Source: Purshia tridentata (taxonomy: Eukaryota > Streptophyta > Magnoliopsida > Rosales > Rosaceae). From it: a DNA stretch of 64,000 nucleotides. This document shows positions 1-11,217 of this stretch, one piece after another. The position numbers and the translations under genes are program-made. The notes beneath the pieces were generated by a model. The model did no database searches. It was not told the DNA's origin and worked only from the letters and a program-made list of their open reading frames with translations. Location of the stretch: assembly GCA_003254885.1 (NCBI GenBank), contig QANT01004883.1, positions 1 through 64,000 on the forward strand, given 5' to 3'. Position 1 is the first letter of the stretch; the number at the start of each line of letters is the position of its first letter.

Positions 1-632
1 TTGTTGTCTCCAAATCAATTTAACAAAAATTTTCTAAGGTCTTACAACTCAACTTTTCTTTAAACTTTTTCAGTCCATAACCAATAAATTAACATTCTTA
101 ATAAAATTCGGATCAAGTTATTATATGATTATTTATGTTTAATTTATGATTCAAAATTATAGTATAAATAAAACTAAAGTATTTATTCAATAAAATTTAT
201 GTAATTATTAATTAGTGAACCATTTTTTGTACAGTATTTGTCTCCAGCGCGCATTATATTCATCTTATATCATATAAAACTCATTATATAATTTAGTTTC
301 TTCAATTTTTTTATCAAAGTAGTAGATAATATGTTAAATAAACATATGGTAAAGTTTCATTTAAAATTTCCGTATTTTAATAGTAATTTCCGTCATTTTC
401 ATTTAATTTCTGTCGAAATTTAAAATTTTCCGAAATTTCCACATAACCGAAATTTAACTCCTTAGGAGGACCCAAGAATAAAAAAACTTTCTTTATGTAA
501 AAAATTAATAATAATAAAAGATTCTAATAAACACTGTACTGTACATTCATATTTAATGGAGTTGAATTTGAATAATTAACAAATCTTTCCCATGGGTGGC
601 AAAGAAATCCTAGTGTTAATTCACAAGGCTAG
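1..632. other. AT-rich spacer, no gene seen
   Basis: Very AT-rich sequence downstream of the minus-strand FAR1-like gene. It probably includes that gene's 3' untranslated end next to 632. I see no coding exon, RNA gene or clear repeat on either strand. Confidence 0.6.
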
Positions 633-2753
633 CTATCTAGGGCGAGAATGTTTTTGCACTTCAGATTCAACTTTTCTAACATTGTCAACAATAACTTGTA
701 TCTTTCCGGACAGTTCTTCTGTTTCTGTCTCAACATTGTTAATGAAACTGAGAAGTTTTTCTCGATAAGCTGCACATAGTTGATCATGATGCTCCAACTC
801 CATCATAAGTTCCTCAATTTTCCTATCCTTGTCACCCTACAATTATCAATAAGCAAATAACTCATTTGAGGAAACTGAACTAATTCAATATCAGACCAAT
901 AAAAAATGGAAAAAGGGCATTCCCAGTATATTAGATTACTAAAAATATGGTAGCAGTTTCTATAGCAGTACAACTTTGTGAAAGCAAAGTTTCTATATCC
1001 AACTTTCAGGTTTCAATTATTATTTAAATTCAGGGCTTTTGTTTGAGAACAAGCTTATTACATTATACAGACTGCTTTCATAAAACCTGCGGGTTTGTTC
1101 ATGAACAACATATGGAAATCTTCCAGTATTCTGCTCAAAATTTCTTTTCAATAATAGTTCATTCAACAACTTTGTGTGATATCTTAAGATGAAGGAACCA
1201 CGCTTTGATGTGTGCCATCAAAGGATAAAGTGAGTTCAGCAGCTTGATACTTGATGTAGGGGCCATGATGAGAACATAGATAGCTCATGAAAACTAGAGT
1301 ATATCTAACATGCCCTATATCTCTCCTGTCTAATTACCAACAAATGGCATAACTTTACCCTATATGTTGTAAAATGTGTATGCATAACATAATGAAAGTC
1401 AACTGAAATCCCTATATTTCTCTTGTCTAATTACCATCAACCATCATAAATTTACCTTATATGTTATGAAATGTGTATGCATAGCATAATGAAATTCAAC
1501 TAAAGTGAATGATCTTGAAGGACATAAAGTTCTCTATGTTTTGTCAGATCACCAAAAGATTGATATGGGAAAGAAAGAAAGGGAAAACATCAAGCAAGAA
1601 ACAATGATGCTGAAAATTACAACAATATATGATGAATATGGGAGAAGACTATCTATATAGTTATTAATTAAATAATGTAAAGAAGCTCACCGCTGTGCTA
1701 AAACCATTGGCAGTGACAACCAGAGGATGATTATGATCCTTTACAAATCTTGTAACAACCCATTTTCCAGATTTTTCCATCTTCACCAATATTGTTGCAT
1801 TGCAGCCTTCTCGTGCACTAGCTCTAGGTTTTTTCTCAGGTGCATATTTTCCCCTCAGGTTAGGAGAAAAACCTTGTTTGTTACAGCCAAGCCGACGGGC
1901 AAGAGTTCTCCCATCAATACCTGATCGACGACGCTGCATAACACGGACAACAAACCCGACCTGTCTGGCATAATCGGTATAGAACTTCCTGGCAGCCTCC
2001 TCAGAATCGAATACCATACCCACATAAGGTTCTACAATAAGACCTTCTTCTGAAGCACCCATGCTCACTTCAACAGACCCATCTATTGTCCCAACTTCCT
2101 TCTCCAAATCCACTGTCATGAATCACATAATAGAATCCATAAACATTTATTGTGGGTGTGATACTCATACATAATTCGTAATTAGAAAGAAGCTAACCCA
2201 CTTAATACTTAAATAATCAACATGCAAACTGCCTTGACCTTTAAACAATATCATGATTTCACTTTCTAGTACTTGGGCATTTTCTATTGGGGAATTTTCC
2301 TCATAAAAAGAAAAGTACTAGTTTAACTCAAAAGGCAAGGCTTTCACACATTTGGACCAATAACCCAATGTTTAATATCCACAAGAAAAATGCTTGGCCA
2401 AAAATACAAAACAATACAGACAAACAAACTCCAAAAGACATAATGTTGAGCAATGTTATAGAACGCTCAGTTGAATGCTTGTATTTCGTTTTATAAGTCT
2501 GGGAAGCAATAAGAGATCTAAGAACCGAAACACAAAAAGTTTCTTCCAATTTCCCACATTTTCTCACCCAAATTTTTTTTTGGAATGAGCTATTCATTGG
2601 AATATTCAACAACTTTGCAAGTAATTCTGAGTAGTTAGGAGCATTTGGAGAGCACAGTGGTCAGGTTGCATAGATTCGGTATAATAAAAAAAATTAAAGA
2701 AAAATATTGGAGTTAAAAGAGTGGTAGAGCGTGGAAAAAGTGAGAAACTTACT
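633..2753 (-). CDS. Short FAR1-domain protein (FAR1-related, FRS/FRF-like), copy 1
   Basis: Predicted 208-residue protein with one FAR1 DNA-binding domain (a WRKY-GCM1-like zinc-binding fold derived from Mutator-type transposase) and no transposase or SWIM domain. The family acts in the nucleus on light and developmental transcription. Coding pieces: the A at 2753, then 2112-1691, then 836-633. The domain is in the middle exon: EPYVGMVFDSEEAARKFY, then the conserved LGCNKQGF, EGCNA and KDHNHPL blocks, which hold the expected Cys/His ligands. The last exon encodes about 67 residues that look like a coiled coil (IEELMMELEHHDQ). Both junctions keep frame. The start chosen is an ATG joined across the intron (A at 2753 before GTAAGT; TG at 2112-2111 after ACAG). 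An ATG at 2119, inside the intron, would work only if that intron were retained. The gene diverges from a paralog starting at 4101. Confidence 0.88.
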
Positions 2754-2834
2754 TTAATAAAAATCGGAAATTTGAATAGTCAAAGTGTCTCGGAATGATT
2801 TGGGGAGCCGAAGATCTTCTCCTTCTGGCTTCAT
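2754..2834 (-). promoter_or_regulatory. Possible upstream ORF ending directly before the FAR1-like start
   Basis: In the likely leader exon of the minus-strand FAR1-like gene an ATG at 2834-2832 opens a 26-codon frame. It ends in TAA at 2756-2754, one base before the A that starts the main ATG after splicing. It matters only if transcription starts upstream of 2834, which the sequence does not show. Confidence 0.35.
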
Positions 2835-3850
2835 GGACTGATCGAAAGGAAGAGAGAGACTCTACTCAACTCCAGAGGAAAATGAAAGGGCCAAACTCAA
2901 ATGTGAGTAAGATTGATTTCGTTTCTTCTCCTCCTCCTTTCTACTTTTGCAATTTAGGTTTCTGTTGGGGACCCCAAAAGCGGCAAACCACGGAGGTGGG
3001 CTGGGCCACTGTTTTAGTAGGATCTGGATTGGGCTGGGCTACACTCTTGTTACATAAAATACTATTTTAGAATTATGTTTTTATTTTTTTTAGTAAGATC
3101 AAATTAGTTTGCAGATTTTGAAAAGTCAAAAAAACAAAAAAAACAAAAAAAACAGATTGTGTATTATAAGACAGCTATTTTAAAAAAATTTCATAAATAT
3201 AACTATTATCTCGAACACTTTTCAACAGAGTTTGAATGTCATTCGAGAGGACTTAGAGCATTTTTTAAGGGTTATATTTTTAAGATTCTAAAATAATTGG
3301 TTAAAATTCTATAATGACAAATAAAAAGTGGTTAATCTTAAAAATTTATTGATTTATTTGTATAAAGAAGAATTATCACAAGAAATTCGTTTGAACTAAG
3401 TTAGTTTGAGAAAGAAAAAAAAAAGTAGCAAATAATTGAAATTAAAAGTGGAATCATTCACATTATTGGAGGTTTACCTTTTGTGGTGCATAAGAGATGT
3501 GAGAAAAGGTTTGAGCAATCAATAATGCTATACTTAACACATTTTTATACTATAATTTTATACTATCTTACATAATAATCTACATAGTATTAATATATTG
3601 GGTACTAAAAAAATAAAAATAAAAATTTTAAAAATAAGAAAATATCCTGTCAGTACAATAATGACATGTAAAATGGTATAAAAATATAGTAAGAATAACA
3701 TTATTATTGAGCAATAATCCCGCATTTCACACACATCCCATTCCAAAAAAATTTACCTGGTTGCAAATTGTAATATCTTTGTTTGTTTTTAAAATTTATT
3801 TGTATATATCATTTTTTAATAATAATTTTAATAAAGATAAATTGGATTGA
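2835..3850. promoter_or_regulatory. Bidirectional spacer between the two FAR1-like genes
   Basis: About 1 kb between the leader exons of the divergent FAR1-like pair. It should hold both promoters. It is AT-rich, with runs of A and T near 3120-3200 and 3590-3640. I see no coding exon and cannot place a TATA box with confidence. Confidence 0.45.
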
Positions 3851-4100
3851 GAAAGAGGAAATATACATTGCTGTGGGCCTAGCCCTGGTGGCAATACGTC
3901 ACTTGTCCAACAGTACTCCCTAGAGAAGGACGCGTGCGCTCCGTCACAGAGGATCCTTCTATCTTCCACAGCGCAGCACACACCCTCCGGACTTGGAGCT
4001 CCGACCTGTCTCTCAAACTCTTCAACCGCCCAGAAAAAGAAACAAGGACAGACCTTTTCGCTTTTTCTATATCGAGGAAGCCAGGCAAACTGTTGGGTCA

Positions 4101-6306
4101 AGTGAGTTAATCATTCTCTTACCATTTACACAATTTTTTTGCTAAATATGTTGATTAATATGCACTTGGTTTGCTTTACTACAAGATTATGAAATCAGAT
4201 TCTCCGAATTTAGTTTTTTGTTTTCCGTTTTGGAATTTGCACTCTGTTTGGCTGCTGAGAAATTGTAGAGAACGAAAAGTTCAAAGTTAGGTAACTTAAA
4301 ATTTTAACTTGTTCTTACATTTTCAGTGTGCTGTTATTGTTCTCTTGCCTTTTCTCGGCAGCCAAACAGGACCATTCTGTATACCCAGTATTCAAAACAT
4401 GCTTAATTGAGTTTAGTTGATGGTCAATTATGAGCTTATCTTTGTATAGCGTCGAATTCGTAGTACTTTGGAAATTGGAAGTGTTGGTTGGCGTTGGGAT
4501 TCGGTCCAAGTAGTCACTTTCTTGACTACTCTTTTTCCAGTGGATAGTTGATAGATGTGTTATTTAACATGTGCAATAACATTGGTATAGTATAGTGCAT
4601 TTTATTGGGTTTCGGGTTTCGTTGCCACAGAAAATAATTCATGAAAAGCAAAAATTCAGAAATAGTTGAATGTATAATCTATAAATTTTGAGACTTCACA
4701 ATTTACACAACTTATTATGTAATTTAGGGCTGAAAGAAGACATTTCACACCTCAAAATTACTGTTTTGCTTGAATTCCCAAAAATTAAACCTTAGGTTGA
4801 GTCTTGCCAAAATGTTTTTTTTTACAGTGGATGAGGATCCTTCTATAGGCAAGGATGAGGACATGATAGAGAGTTCCAATGGAAAAGAGGTAGTCACATC
4901 TGAGGGGAGTTCGGATATGGAACCATATGTAGGTATGGATTTTGAATCTGAAGAGGCGGCTAAAGTGTTCTATGACACATATGCAACACGCTTGGGATTC
5001 ATTATGCGTGTTGATGCGTTCCGGCGATCAATGCGTGACGGTAAGGTTGTTTGGCGTAGGCTTGTGTGTAATAAAGAGGGATTTCGTAAGACGAGGCCCA
5101 AAAGAACTGAGAACAGGAAACCTCGAGCAATCACAAGGGAAGGGTGCAAAGCAATGATAGTCGTAAAGAAAGAAAAATCAGGAAAATGGATTGTGACGAG
5201 ATTTGTGAAGGAGCATAACCATCCACTGGTAGTTACACCTGCCAATGGTCGCCGTACTGTGCTTTTATCTCAAACACCGGTGTGTTCTCAATAAGCCTTC
5301 TCCTTCAAATTATGTCTATTTGTTGCTTTCTTTATCTAATATGCATTTGTGAGTTTCTCAACTGTAGTTTATTGATTTCTTTGGTAACATTGACATGCAA
5401 TGTCTGGCTTAAATTAGTGGATAATCTAGTAGTAGTTCCTGCCATCTTTCTGTAATAGATTTGAAAATGTTTCAGACATTCTAGTTATTGAACAGAACCT
5501 GAGATTTGCTTAGCCTGTAGCCTGTAGGCAATTTGGAGCTTTTACAAGTTGGAAAGTTAGTTTTGCTAATACGTCTCACATGATATAAGTAGGGATTCTG
5601 GTTATTATTGGATGACGTTAGCACATCTCCTTTGCTTGAAATGGTTACTCTATGTTGTAATTTTGATTGTTGTAACATTGTAGTTTATGTATTTCTCAAA
5701 GGATCATGAAGCAACTCATACAATTCTAATGATGGTTACTACTTGAGTGGGAACTGGGAAGCTATTTATCTATTATTGAGTTTAACTCAAGCAAGTTTAT
5801 ATAACTAATTTTTAGATTGAACATCAGAATTCTTTTTAACACTTTGGATGTGAAGAAACAAATTGCTTCTATGATATTTTTCTGTGAGATTGGTCTAGTT
5901 TATAATGGTTAGAGTTTTTATTTCATATATTTGATCTCGGCTTGTTAAAGCCAAATAGCACACACATTATGACTGTTTGTGAGCACAGGGGAGCAGTTAT
6001 TTGCATTCTGCTATCATAATATTTCCAGTGGCAATCACTATATGTCATGCTTTGTTTGTTTATTTTCTTCTTTATTTGATTCTCTCTCTTTTGGGTATGT
6101 TCCAGGATGAAAAAGATGTGAAAATTCGAGAGTTGACTGCTGAGTTACAGCGCGAGCGAAAGAGATCTGCAGCCTATCAAGAGCAGCTTGATGTGGTTTT
6201 GAGAGAGATGGAAGAACATTCCAATCACCTCTCGAGAAACATCGACGGTATAGTTCAAAGCGTGAAAGAAATTGAGTCGAAGAGGGTAGCACCCTCAAAC
6301 AGTTAA
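4101..6306 (+). CDS. Short FAR1-domain protein (FAR1-related, FRS/FRF-like), copy 2
   Basis: Predicted 217-residue paralog of the minus-strand gene, with the same exon plan. Coding pieces: A at 4101, 4828-5279, 6106-6306. One FAR1 domain runs from EPYVGMDFESEEAAKVFY to KEHNHPLVV, with the conserved LVCNKEGF and EGCKA blocks. The last exon gives a 66-residue, charged, likely coiled-coil tail (KIRELTAELQRERKRSA). There is no transposase core, so it belongs to the short FAR1-only class. The start ATG is formed by splicing: leader ...GTCAA before GTGAGT at 4102, then TG after the poly-T/ACAG acceptor ending at 4827. The leader from about 3871 to 4101 contains no ATG, so the junction ATG is the first one available, and it continues in frame as MDEDPSIGKDEDM. 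A fallback start is the Met at 4863. Role: probable nuclear DNA-binding regulator, inferred from family. Confidence 0.88.
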
Positions 6307-8313
6307 AGGCTGCAACTAATTGTTCAGCTAATCATTTTTGTACAATCCCTTTCATATGCTATATTGCTTGCATCGGTCAAAGACTGTAAATTTCCATTTT
6401 AGGTTGAGTTGAATTGCCCTGTACCTGTAAAAATAGCATACCTAGAATTATTGAGATGTTGTAGCCTTAGTGAACCCCTCTCTTTTTCAATTTCTATCCG
6501 ATTTTAAGTTTTGACTTCCACTCATTATCCGCTACCAAAAGAACTTTGAGATTTTAAGAAATTATTTTGTATAAGAAATATATTGCCACATACTAACTCG
6601 TGTTATAATAAGGGTGGACGTTATTAATACTATAAACATATCGTCTAATAATACTCTTACATGTGAATTGGTTGCACCACATTGTAGTATACAAGGGCGT
6701 AGCTAGGAATTGGATAACTTGTGCTATATGCTATAGCCCACCTAATTTTAGCACATTGTGGTATATTTTAGATATAATTTGGAATAAATTTATGCTATAA
6801 CCTACATAATTTAGCATAAATAATCATTTTCCACCGTTCCAGTCCATTTTAAATTTTTGTGTTATATCCAATAACTTTGTCAAGAGATAAGGGAAGTAAT
6901 GTATGCATATGCCGGTTATAGTGATCCACGTGAGCCTTAAGCGATTGTGGATCGTTGATCATTGACCGTTAATTGGGGTGGAACCCAGCCATCCAGCAAT
7001 CTTGTCATCCAACTCAGTTATGAATTGGTTATGAAGGGATTCCAAGTAGTCATCCACTCTATTACAATTGGATATGAATTATACTGATGGTTTTACGCAT
7101 CAAATTATAGGCAGGGTCTGGGTGCAAGTATTGATGGGATATACAGAACTTGGGTTCCGGACACATCACGTTGACTCATGCCTGAGCTTGAAAACCCTTT
7201 ACCGTTGCTCTCCTTTCTTCTTGGATTTACGTGTAACCAACTTAGTTTCTTTGCTTGTAGGTTTTATGATGGCTCCTTCCAAGTTAATATGCTTTTGTCC
7301 CCAAATAATGCAACAAGGGAATGAAGGAATATAATTGTACACAGGATAAACTGAGTTTGCAAAAGCCACAACCCCATTTCCAGAATACTTCAAAATTTCA
7401 TGCAGATCAATGAATCATATATCAAATTGATTTTCTATTCAATATTCAATCCGAGTGCCACGGCATACCTTCATGGTTATCATGAATCAATTATAAGTGG
7501 GGGCTATATAGTTTCTATGCACCTATATTGCAAAAGCGAAGGTCCAAGGAGGCTCATCTAGAGCTAGTTGGCTGTAATGTGGTCACAATATGGCAAGTAG
7601 ACCCCTCCAATTGAGAGTCTGTGAGTTAAAGTTAAAAAGGGGATATGACACTTCTGCTCAAATGAACCTGGTTCTCGTTCTCAAAAGAACAATAGTATAG
7701 TGACGAGTTTTGTGAACTCCAAACGACAAACAAAGCACCTATTGACCAAGACTTTTATGAGACCCGAGAAACACGGGTCTCAAAGACTCAAATAATACAC
7801 TCCTCAATATTTAGCCTATCTCTACATTAGTAAGCAAAGTGAAACACAACGCTCAATATTGAAGTAAATTTATCTTTATTATTTGGCCTTGAAGAAGAAC
7901 AAAATGTAAACCAAAACAGACAGTGAGACACAAAGCACAAAACAAACACAATAAGAAACAGAGCACCAAATACATAAGCTGAGCTAGTTTGAGTGAAATG
8001 GCATTCATCCTTAATCTGATTCAACAATTCAACTCCAGCAACTGAGCAAGTAATCATAATTCATTAACACTGATTCCAAGTTTCCAACTAATTAATATGG
8101 CTTAGCTAATTAATTAAGAACTCAAATGAAGCAAATTCCAACAGCTAAACTTACCATCTCTTGCAGATTTGGACCAAAACCCATCACCTAAAAACTCAAG
8201 TAAGGACTAATGGACCCAATCAAAATTTACAAAACCAGGGACAAAAATATACAATTCATGATCTTTTATACTTAGAAAAACATAAATATGATGATGGCTT
8301 CAGTGAAAAACAG
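6307..8313. other. Spacer between FAR1-like copy 2 and the MEE60-like gene
   Basis: Holds the 3' ends of two convergent genes. No coding exon is visible. A perfect 8-bp inverted repeat with a 7-base loop lies at 7759-7781 (GAGACCCG/CGGGTCTC). The rest is ordinary AT-rich spacer. Confidence 0.55.
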
Positions 8314-8987
8314 CTAGTGAAGAAAAGCATAGACAGCAGTGGAAATATAGACCAAAAGAGCCGTAGAAACCAAAACGACAAGAGCCACAGTAGAGTGGAC
8401 CGCAGATTTACTCCCACACGACAACATCCCCAACCGGATCTCGATGACATTGATCATGGACAGCATCAAAAACAGGCAACCCATGACGGATCCGAAGGCA
8501 GAGCCCATCATCCCGAACCGGAGGACCTTGAGGTTGATGTGGGCCCGGAAGGCCTCGTCGACTTCCTTGCTGTTGAGGAGGTTGATGGCGAGCTTGAGGC
8601 CCTGCGCGACCAGAGACGAGAAGAGAAAGAAGCTGAAAGAGACGACCTCGAACACCAGCAGCTTCTTCGCCACGTCCACGCCGGCGTTGCAGGATGACCC
8701 TTCCAGGCTTTGCTGTCCCGGGACGGCCAGCGACAGACCCACGAAGACGGCGATGGTGAAGAGCGAGTTCACGTTGACTAGGCCGTCGAGAGCGGTGACG
8801 TGGACGCTTGTGGTTGATGCTGAAGAAGTTGTTTCCCGTCGGCTGTCTTCCGGGTAGTACTCTTTTGGGGATCTGAGAGAAAAACACACAAAAACAAAAA
8901 CAAAAAATGAGGATCGGGTTTTCGAGGTTGTAGCTGAAAGTGAAATGAATGAGAGCGTGTGTATGTTTGTGTGTTATACTCATCCAT
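8314..8987 (-). CDS. Small four-helix membrane protein, MEE60-like
   Basis: Predicted 188-residue plant-specific membrane protein. Coding pieces: 8987-8980 (only 8 bases, ATG GAT GA) and 8872-8314. The junction gives MDESPKEYYPEDSRRE in frame; the acceptor is CTCTCAG. A soluble Ser/Thr-rich N-terminus of about 35 residues precedes four hydrophobic stretches, roughly residues 38-55, 74-95, 122-148 and 160-182. A short loop follows the first helix and a charged loop (NSKEVDEAFRAHINLK) separates helices 2 and 3. From memory, the block ALDGLVNVNSLFTIAVFVGL matches the Arabidopsis MATERNAL EFFECT EMBRYO ARREST 60 type. That name is tentative, and the biochemical role is unknown. The coding exon is GC-rich compared with its surroundings. 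Without the tiny first exon the frame would have to start inside the intron. Confidence 0.82.
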
Positions 8988-9041
8988 GGTTTTGAACTTG
9001 TTGTGCTAATTGCTTCCTGGGTTTATGTCTTCGCCTGTAAT

Positions 9042-9042
<1 letters not shown>

Positions 9043-9071
<29 letters not shown>
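9043..9071. repeat. GA/CT microsatellite in or near the MEE60-like leader
   Basis: A pure AG dinucleotide run (CT on the transcribed minus strand) about 60 bases upstream of the MEE60-like start codon, probably in its 5' leader or core promoter. Confidence 0.9.
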
Positions 9072-9074
<3 letters not shown>

Positions 9075-9302
9075 GGTTGACGATTGAGTGTTTATTTCTA
9101 TGTTTTGCTTTTCTCTGTGATGAGTTGCTTGTGGGCTTATATGTTTGTTTCTGGGGATATAGTCATAGAGGAGGAAAGAAAGGGAAAGGGAGAGGGGGCC
9201 AAGGGAAAGATGCTTTGCTTTTGCTTTGTTGTATAACTTGTATGTTTATGTGTGTGTTGTGATTTTGTGGGATGGTTTTAATTTTAATTTTTTCTTTTTT
9301 CT

Positions 9303-9721
9303 AAATTTCACTTTTAATCCTTATAGTTTGCGCTAAGTTTTATTTTGGCCCATGTAGTTTGAGTTAAATTTTTTTTTTGATTCTTGTAATATTGATTGTT
9401 ATTATTTTGATTATGTAGTTTATAAATTATTGTAATTAAAAGATATTTTAGCATTTTCATTCATTAAAATTTTTTTATGCTTTTGGTCATGTAAGTTACA
9501 AATTATTTCAATTTTGATCATGAATTTTAAGTACCATTAATGATTAATGACTAATTTAACTAATTAATCAATAAAAATGTTAGCATGTCTTTGATTTGCA
9601 ACAATATGTAAACTACACAATTAAAATCATAATTGTTTGGCCAAAAAAAAAATCAAAACAATTGAAAGTATAGGGACTAGAGTAAAATTTTACTCAAACT
9701 ATAGGACCAAAAGTGAAATTT
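9303..9721. mobile_element. Non-autonomous element with long imperfect inverted ends (MITE-like)
   Basis: The left end (AAATTTCACTTTTAATCCTT, then ATAGTTTG) is matched, reversed and complemented, by the right end (AAATTTCACTTTTGGTCC, then ATAGTTTGAG). The arms stay similar for 60 or more bases. The interior is AT-rich and non-coding. No clear target-site duplication is left, so the superfamily is not assigned. The right end abuts a poly-A/T tract. Confidence 0.65.
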
Positions 9722-11217
9722 TTTTAAAAAAATTTGGTTCCAAGAGTTTTTTTTTTGGCCACGTGATTAGGAGAGATTAAAGACATTGAAAAGGGTGGGG
9801 TTTGTTTCTATTTTTATAAGAGCATCATGTCCGAAACAAAAAAGGTGGATAAAAACATGATTCAAAATATTGAAATTAAATTGAAACCCAGACCTTTCTT
9901 TTTTTGCCCTTTTTCTATTTAAACCAAGCAATTTGACAAAAAAGATTTACAAAGGATAATGGAGTATAGAACTAGGAGGAACCTAGGGAAAGCAAACTTC
10001 TGAATCTTCACAAGACAGGCCCAGGAGCAAGAAAGTAGTTGAAAGCATTGCTTCATGGCACATAATTGGTGAAACTGAAAGGCATGTATTGTGAACTAAA
10101 ATACTCCCAATTTCATCATCTTTTTTTCTTGTTTTATATATTAAAATTGTGCTTTTGTCGTTTTCTTTCTTTCTATTAAATCGATAATCAAATCTTGCTA
10201 TAATCTAAAGTTTTACTATGATCATTCTCAATGACACTTTGAGCTAAAGTTTTAGACTTGTATTTATGTTGTTTTCAACTCTCATTTATTTATTTTTCAA
10301 TATAAATCGTAAATGCTAAAATTTATTTAAAAACACATACTTTAAACATCTTCATTTTCCTCTAACAAAAGATGGTCGTTTTAAACATAATTAATAAACA
10401 TAATATCAACAATAAAAACCGTAAGTAAAGAATCCGAACATCACTTCCATCCTTTCTATCTTCCATCGCAATATAAGTACGTATGTAAAACCCTACGTTA
10501 AAGACTTCTATCACAAACATTGTTGTAAGGTTTAACATTAATTAGGATGATAGAAAGCAAGAATAATCAATTTTCAATCAGCCTCTGGCCATTGACGTAC
10601 TTAAGAAATCTGTACTATTATTTTCTTGAAAATGCTTCGAAAAATCCTGTCATTATGTTCCCAAACTATGTACCTCTAGAGTCTCTTACGTTTTTTTTTT
10701 TGGCATTTAGTTGATTTTACTGATAAACTTAATTAAAAGGAACATATCTGTTAAGAGAAATCTCACATTGAAAATATGAGAGCCTTACTAGTTATAACAG
10801 TTATTAAATAAATAGATGGTTTTGGTAACAATTAGATTCACCATTAATTATTTGATAGCAGTTAGATAACTAAACGATTTTTGATTTGGTTATTTTTTTG
10901 TAGAGATGATATGTAAAAGATGATTTAGAAATTGAACAGTTCCGATCGTGAGATTACACTATCAAATGAACAAAGGAAGAGAGAAGGCACAAAAAGAAGA
11001 CACAAAGAGTAGGCACAAAGCATTTGCCTTAACTAGATATAATTTCCTTCAATATGAAAAACAATTAATAATAATAATAAAAATAATGTGTGTCTTTCCA
11101 TTTGGAGAGAAGAATGATCGAAGAGAGATAAAAGTACAAGCAAATGTTTGCACGGACCAACCAACAACCAACATATATAGGTCTATACATGAATCAATTG
11201 TATATACGTTTAAACAA

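Larger units (their letters stand above)
8990..11217. other. Spacer with one inverted-repeat element
   Basis: Upstream region of the MEE60-like gene. Apart from the GA run and the inverted-repeat element at 9303-9721 it is AT-rich, and I see no exon or RNA gene. Confidence 0.5.

Noticed and set aside
1727-1924. Open frame opposite the FAR1-like exon
   Set aside because: Shadow of the minus-strand coding exon, with no family resemblance.
3950-4848. GAGGATCCTTCTAT occurs in both the leader and the second exon of FAR1-like copy 2
   Set aside because: A 14-base match with no extension on either side; treated as chance.
7759-7781. Perfect 8-bp inverted repeat
   Set aside because: Too short for a regulatory or RNA claim in a eukaryotic spacer, and no terminator logic applies.
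8161-8857. Long plus-strand frames across the MEE60-like gene
   Set aside because: GC-rich antisense shadows. The minus strand encodes a coherent four-helix protein with splice sites.
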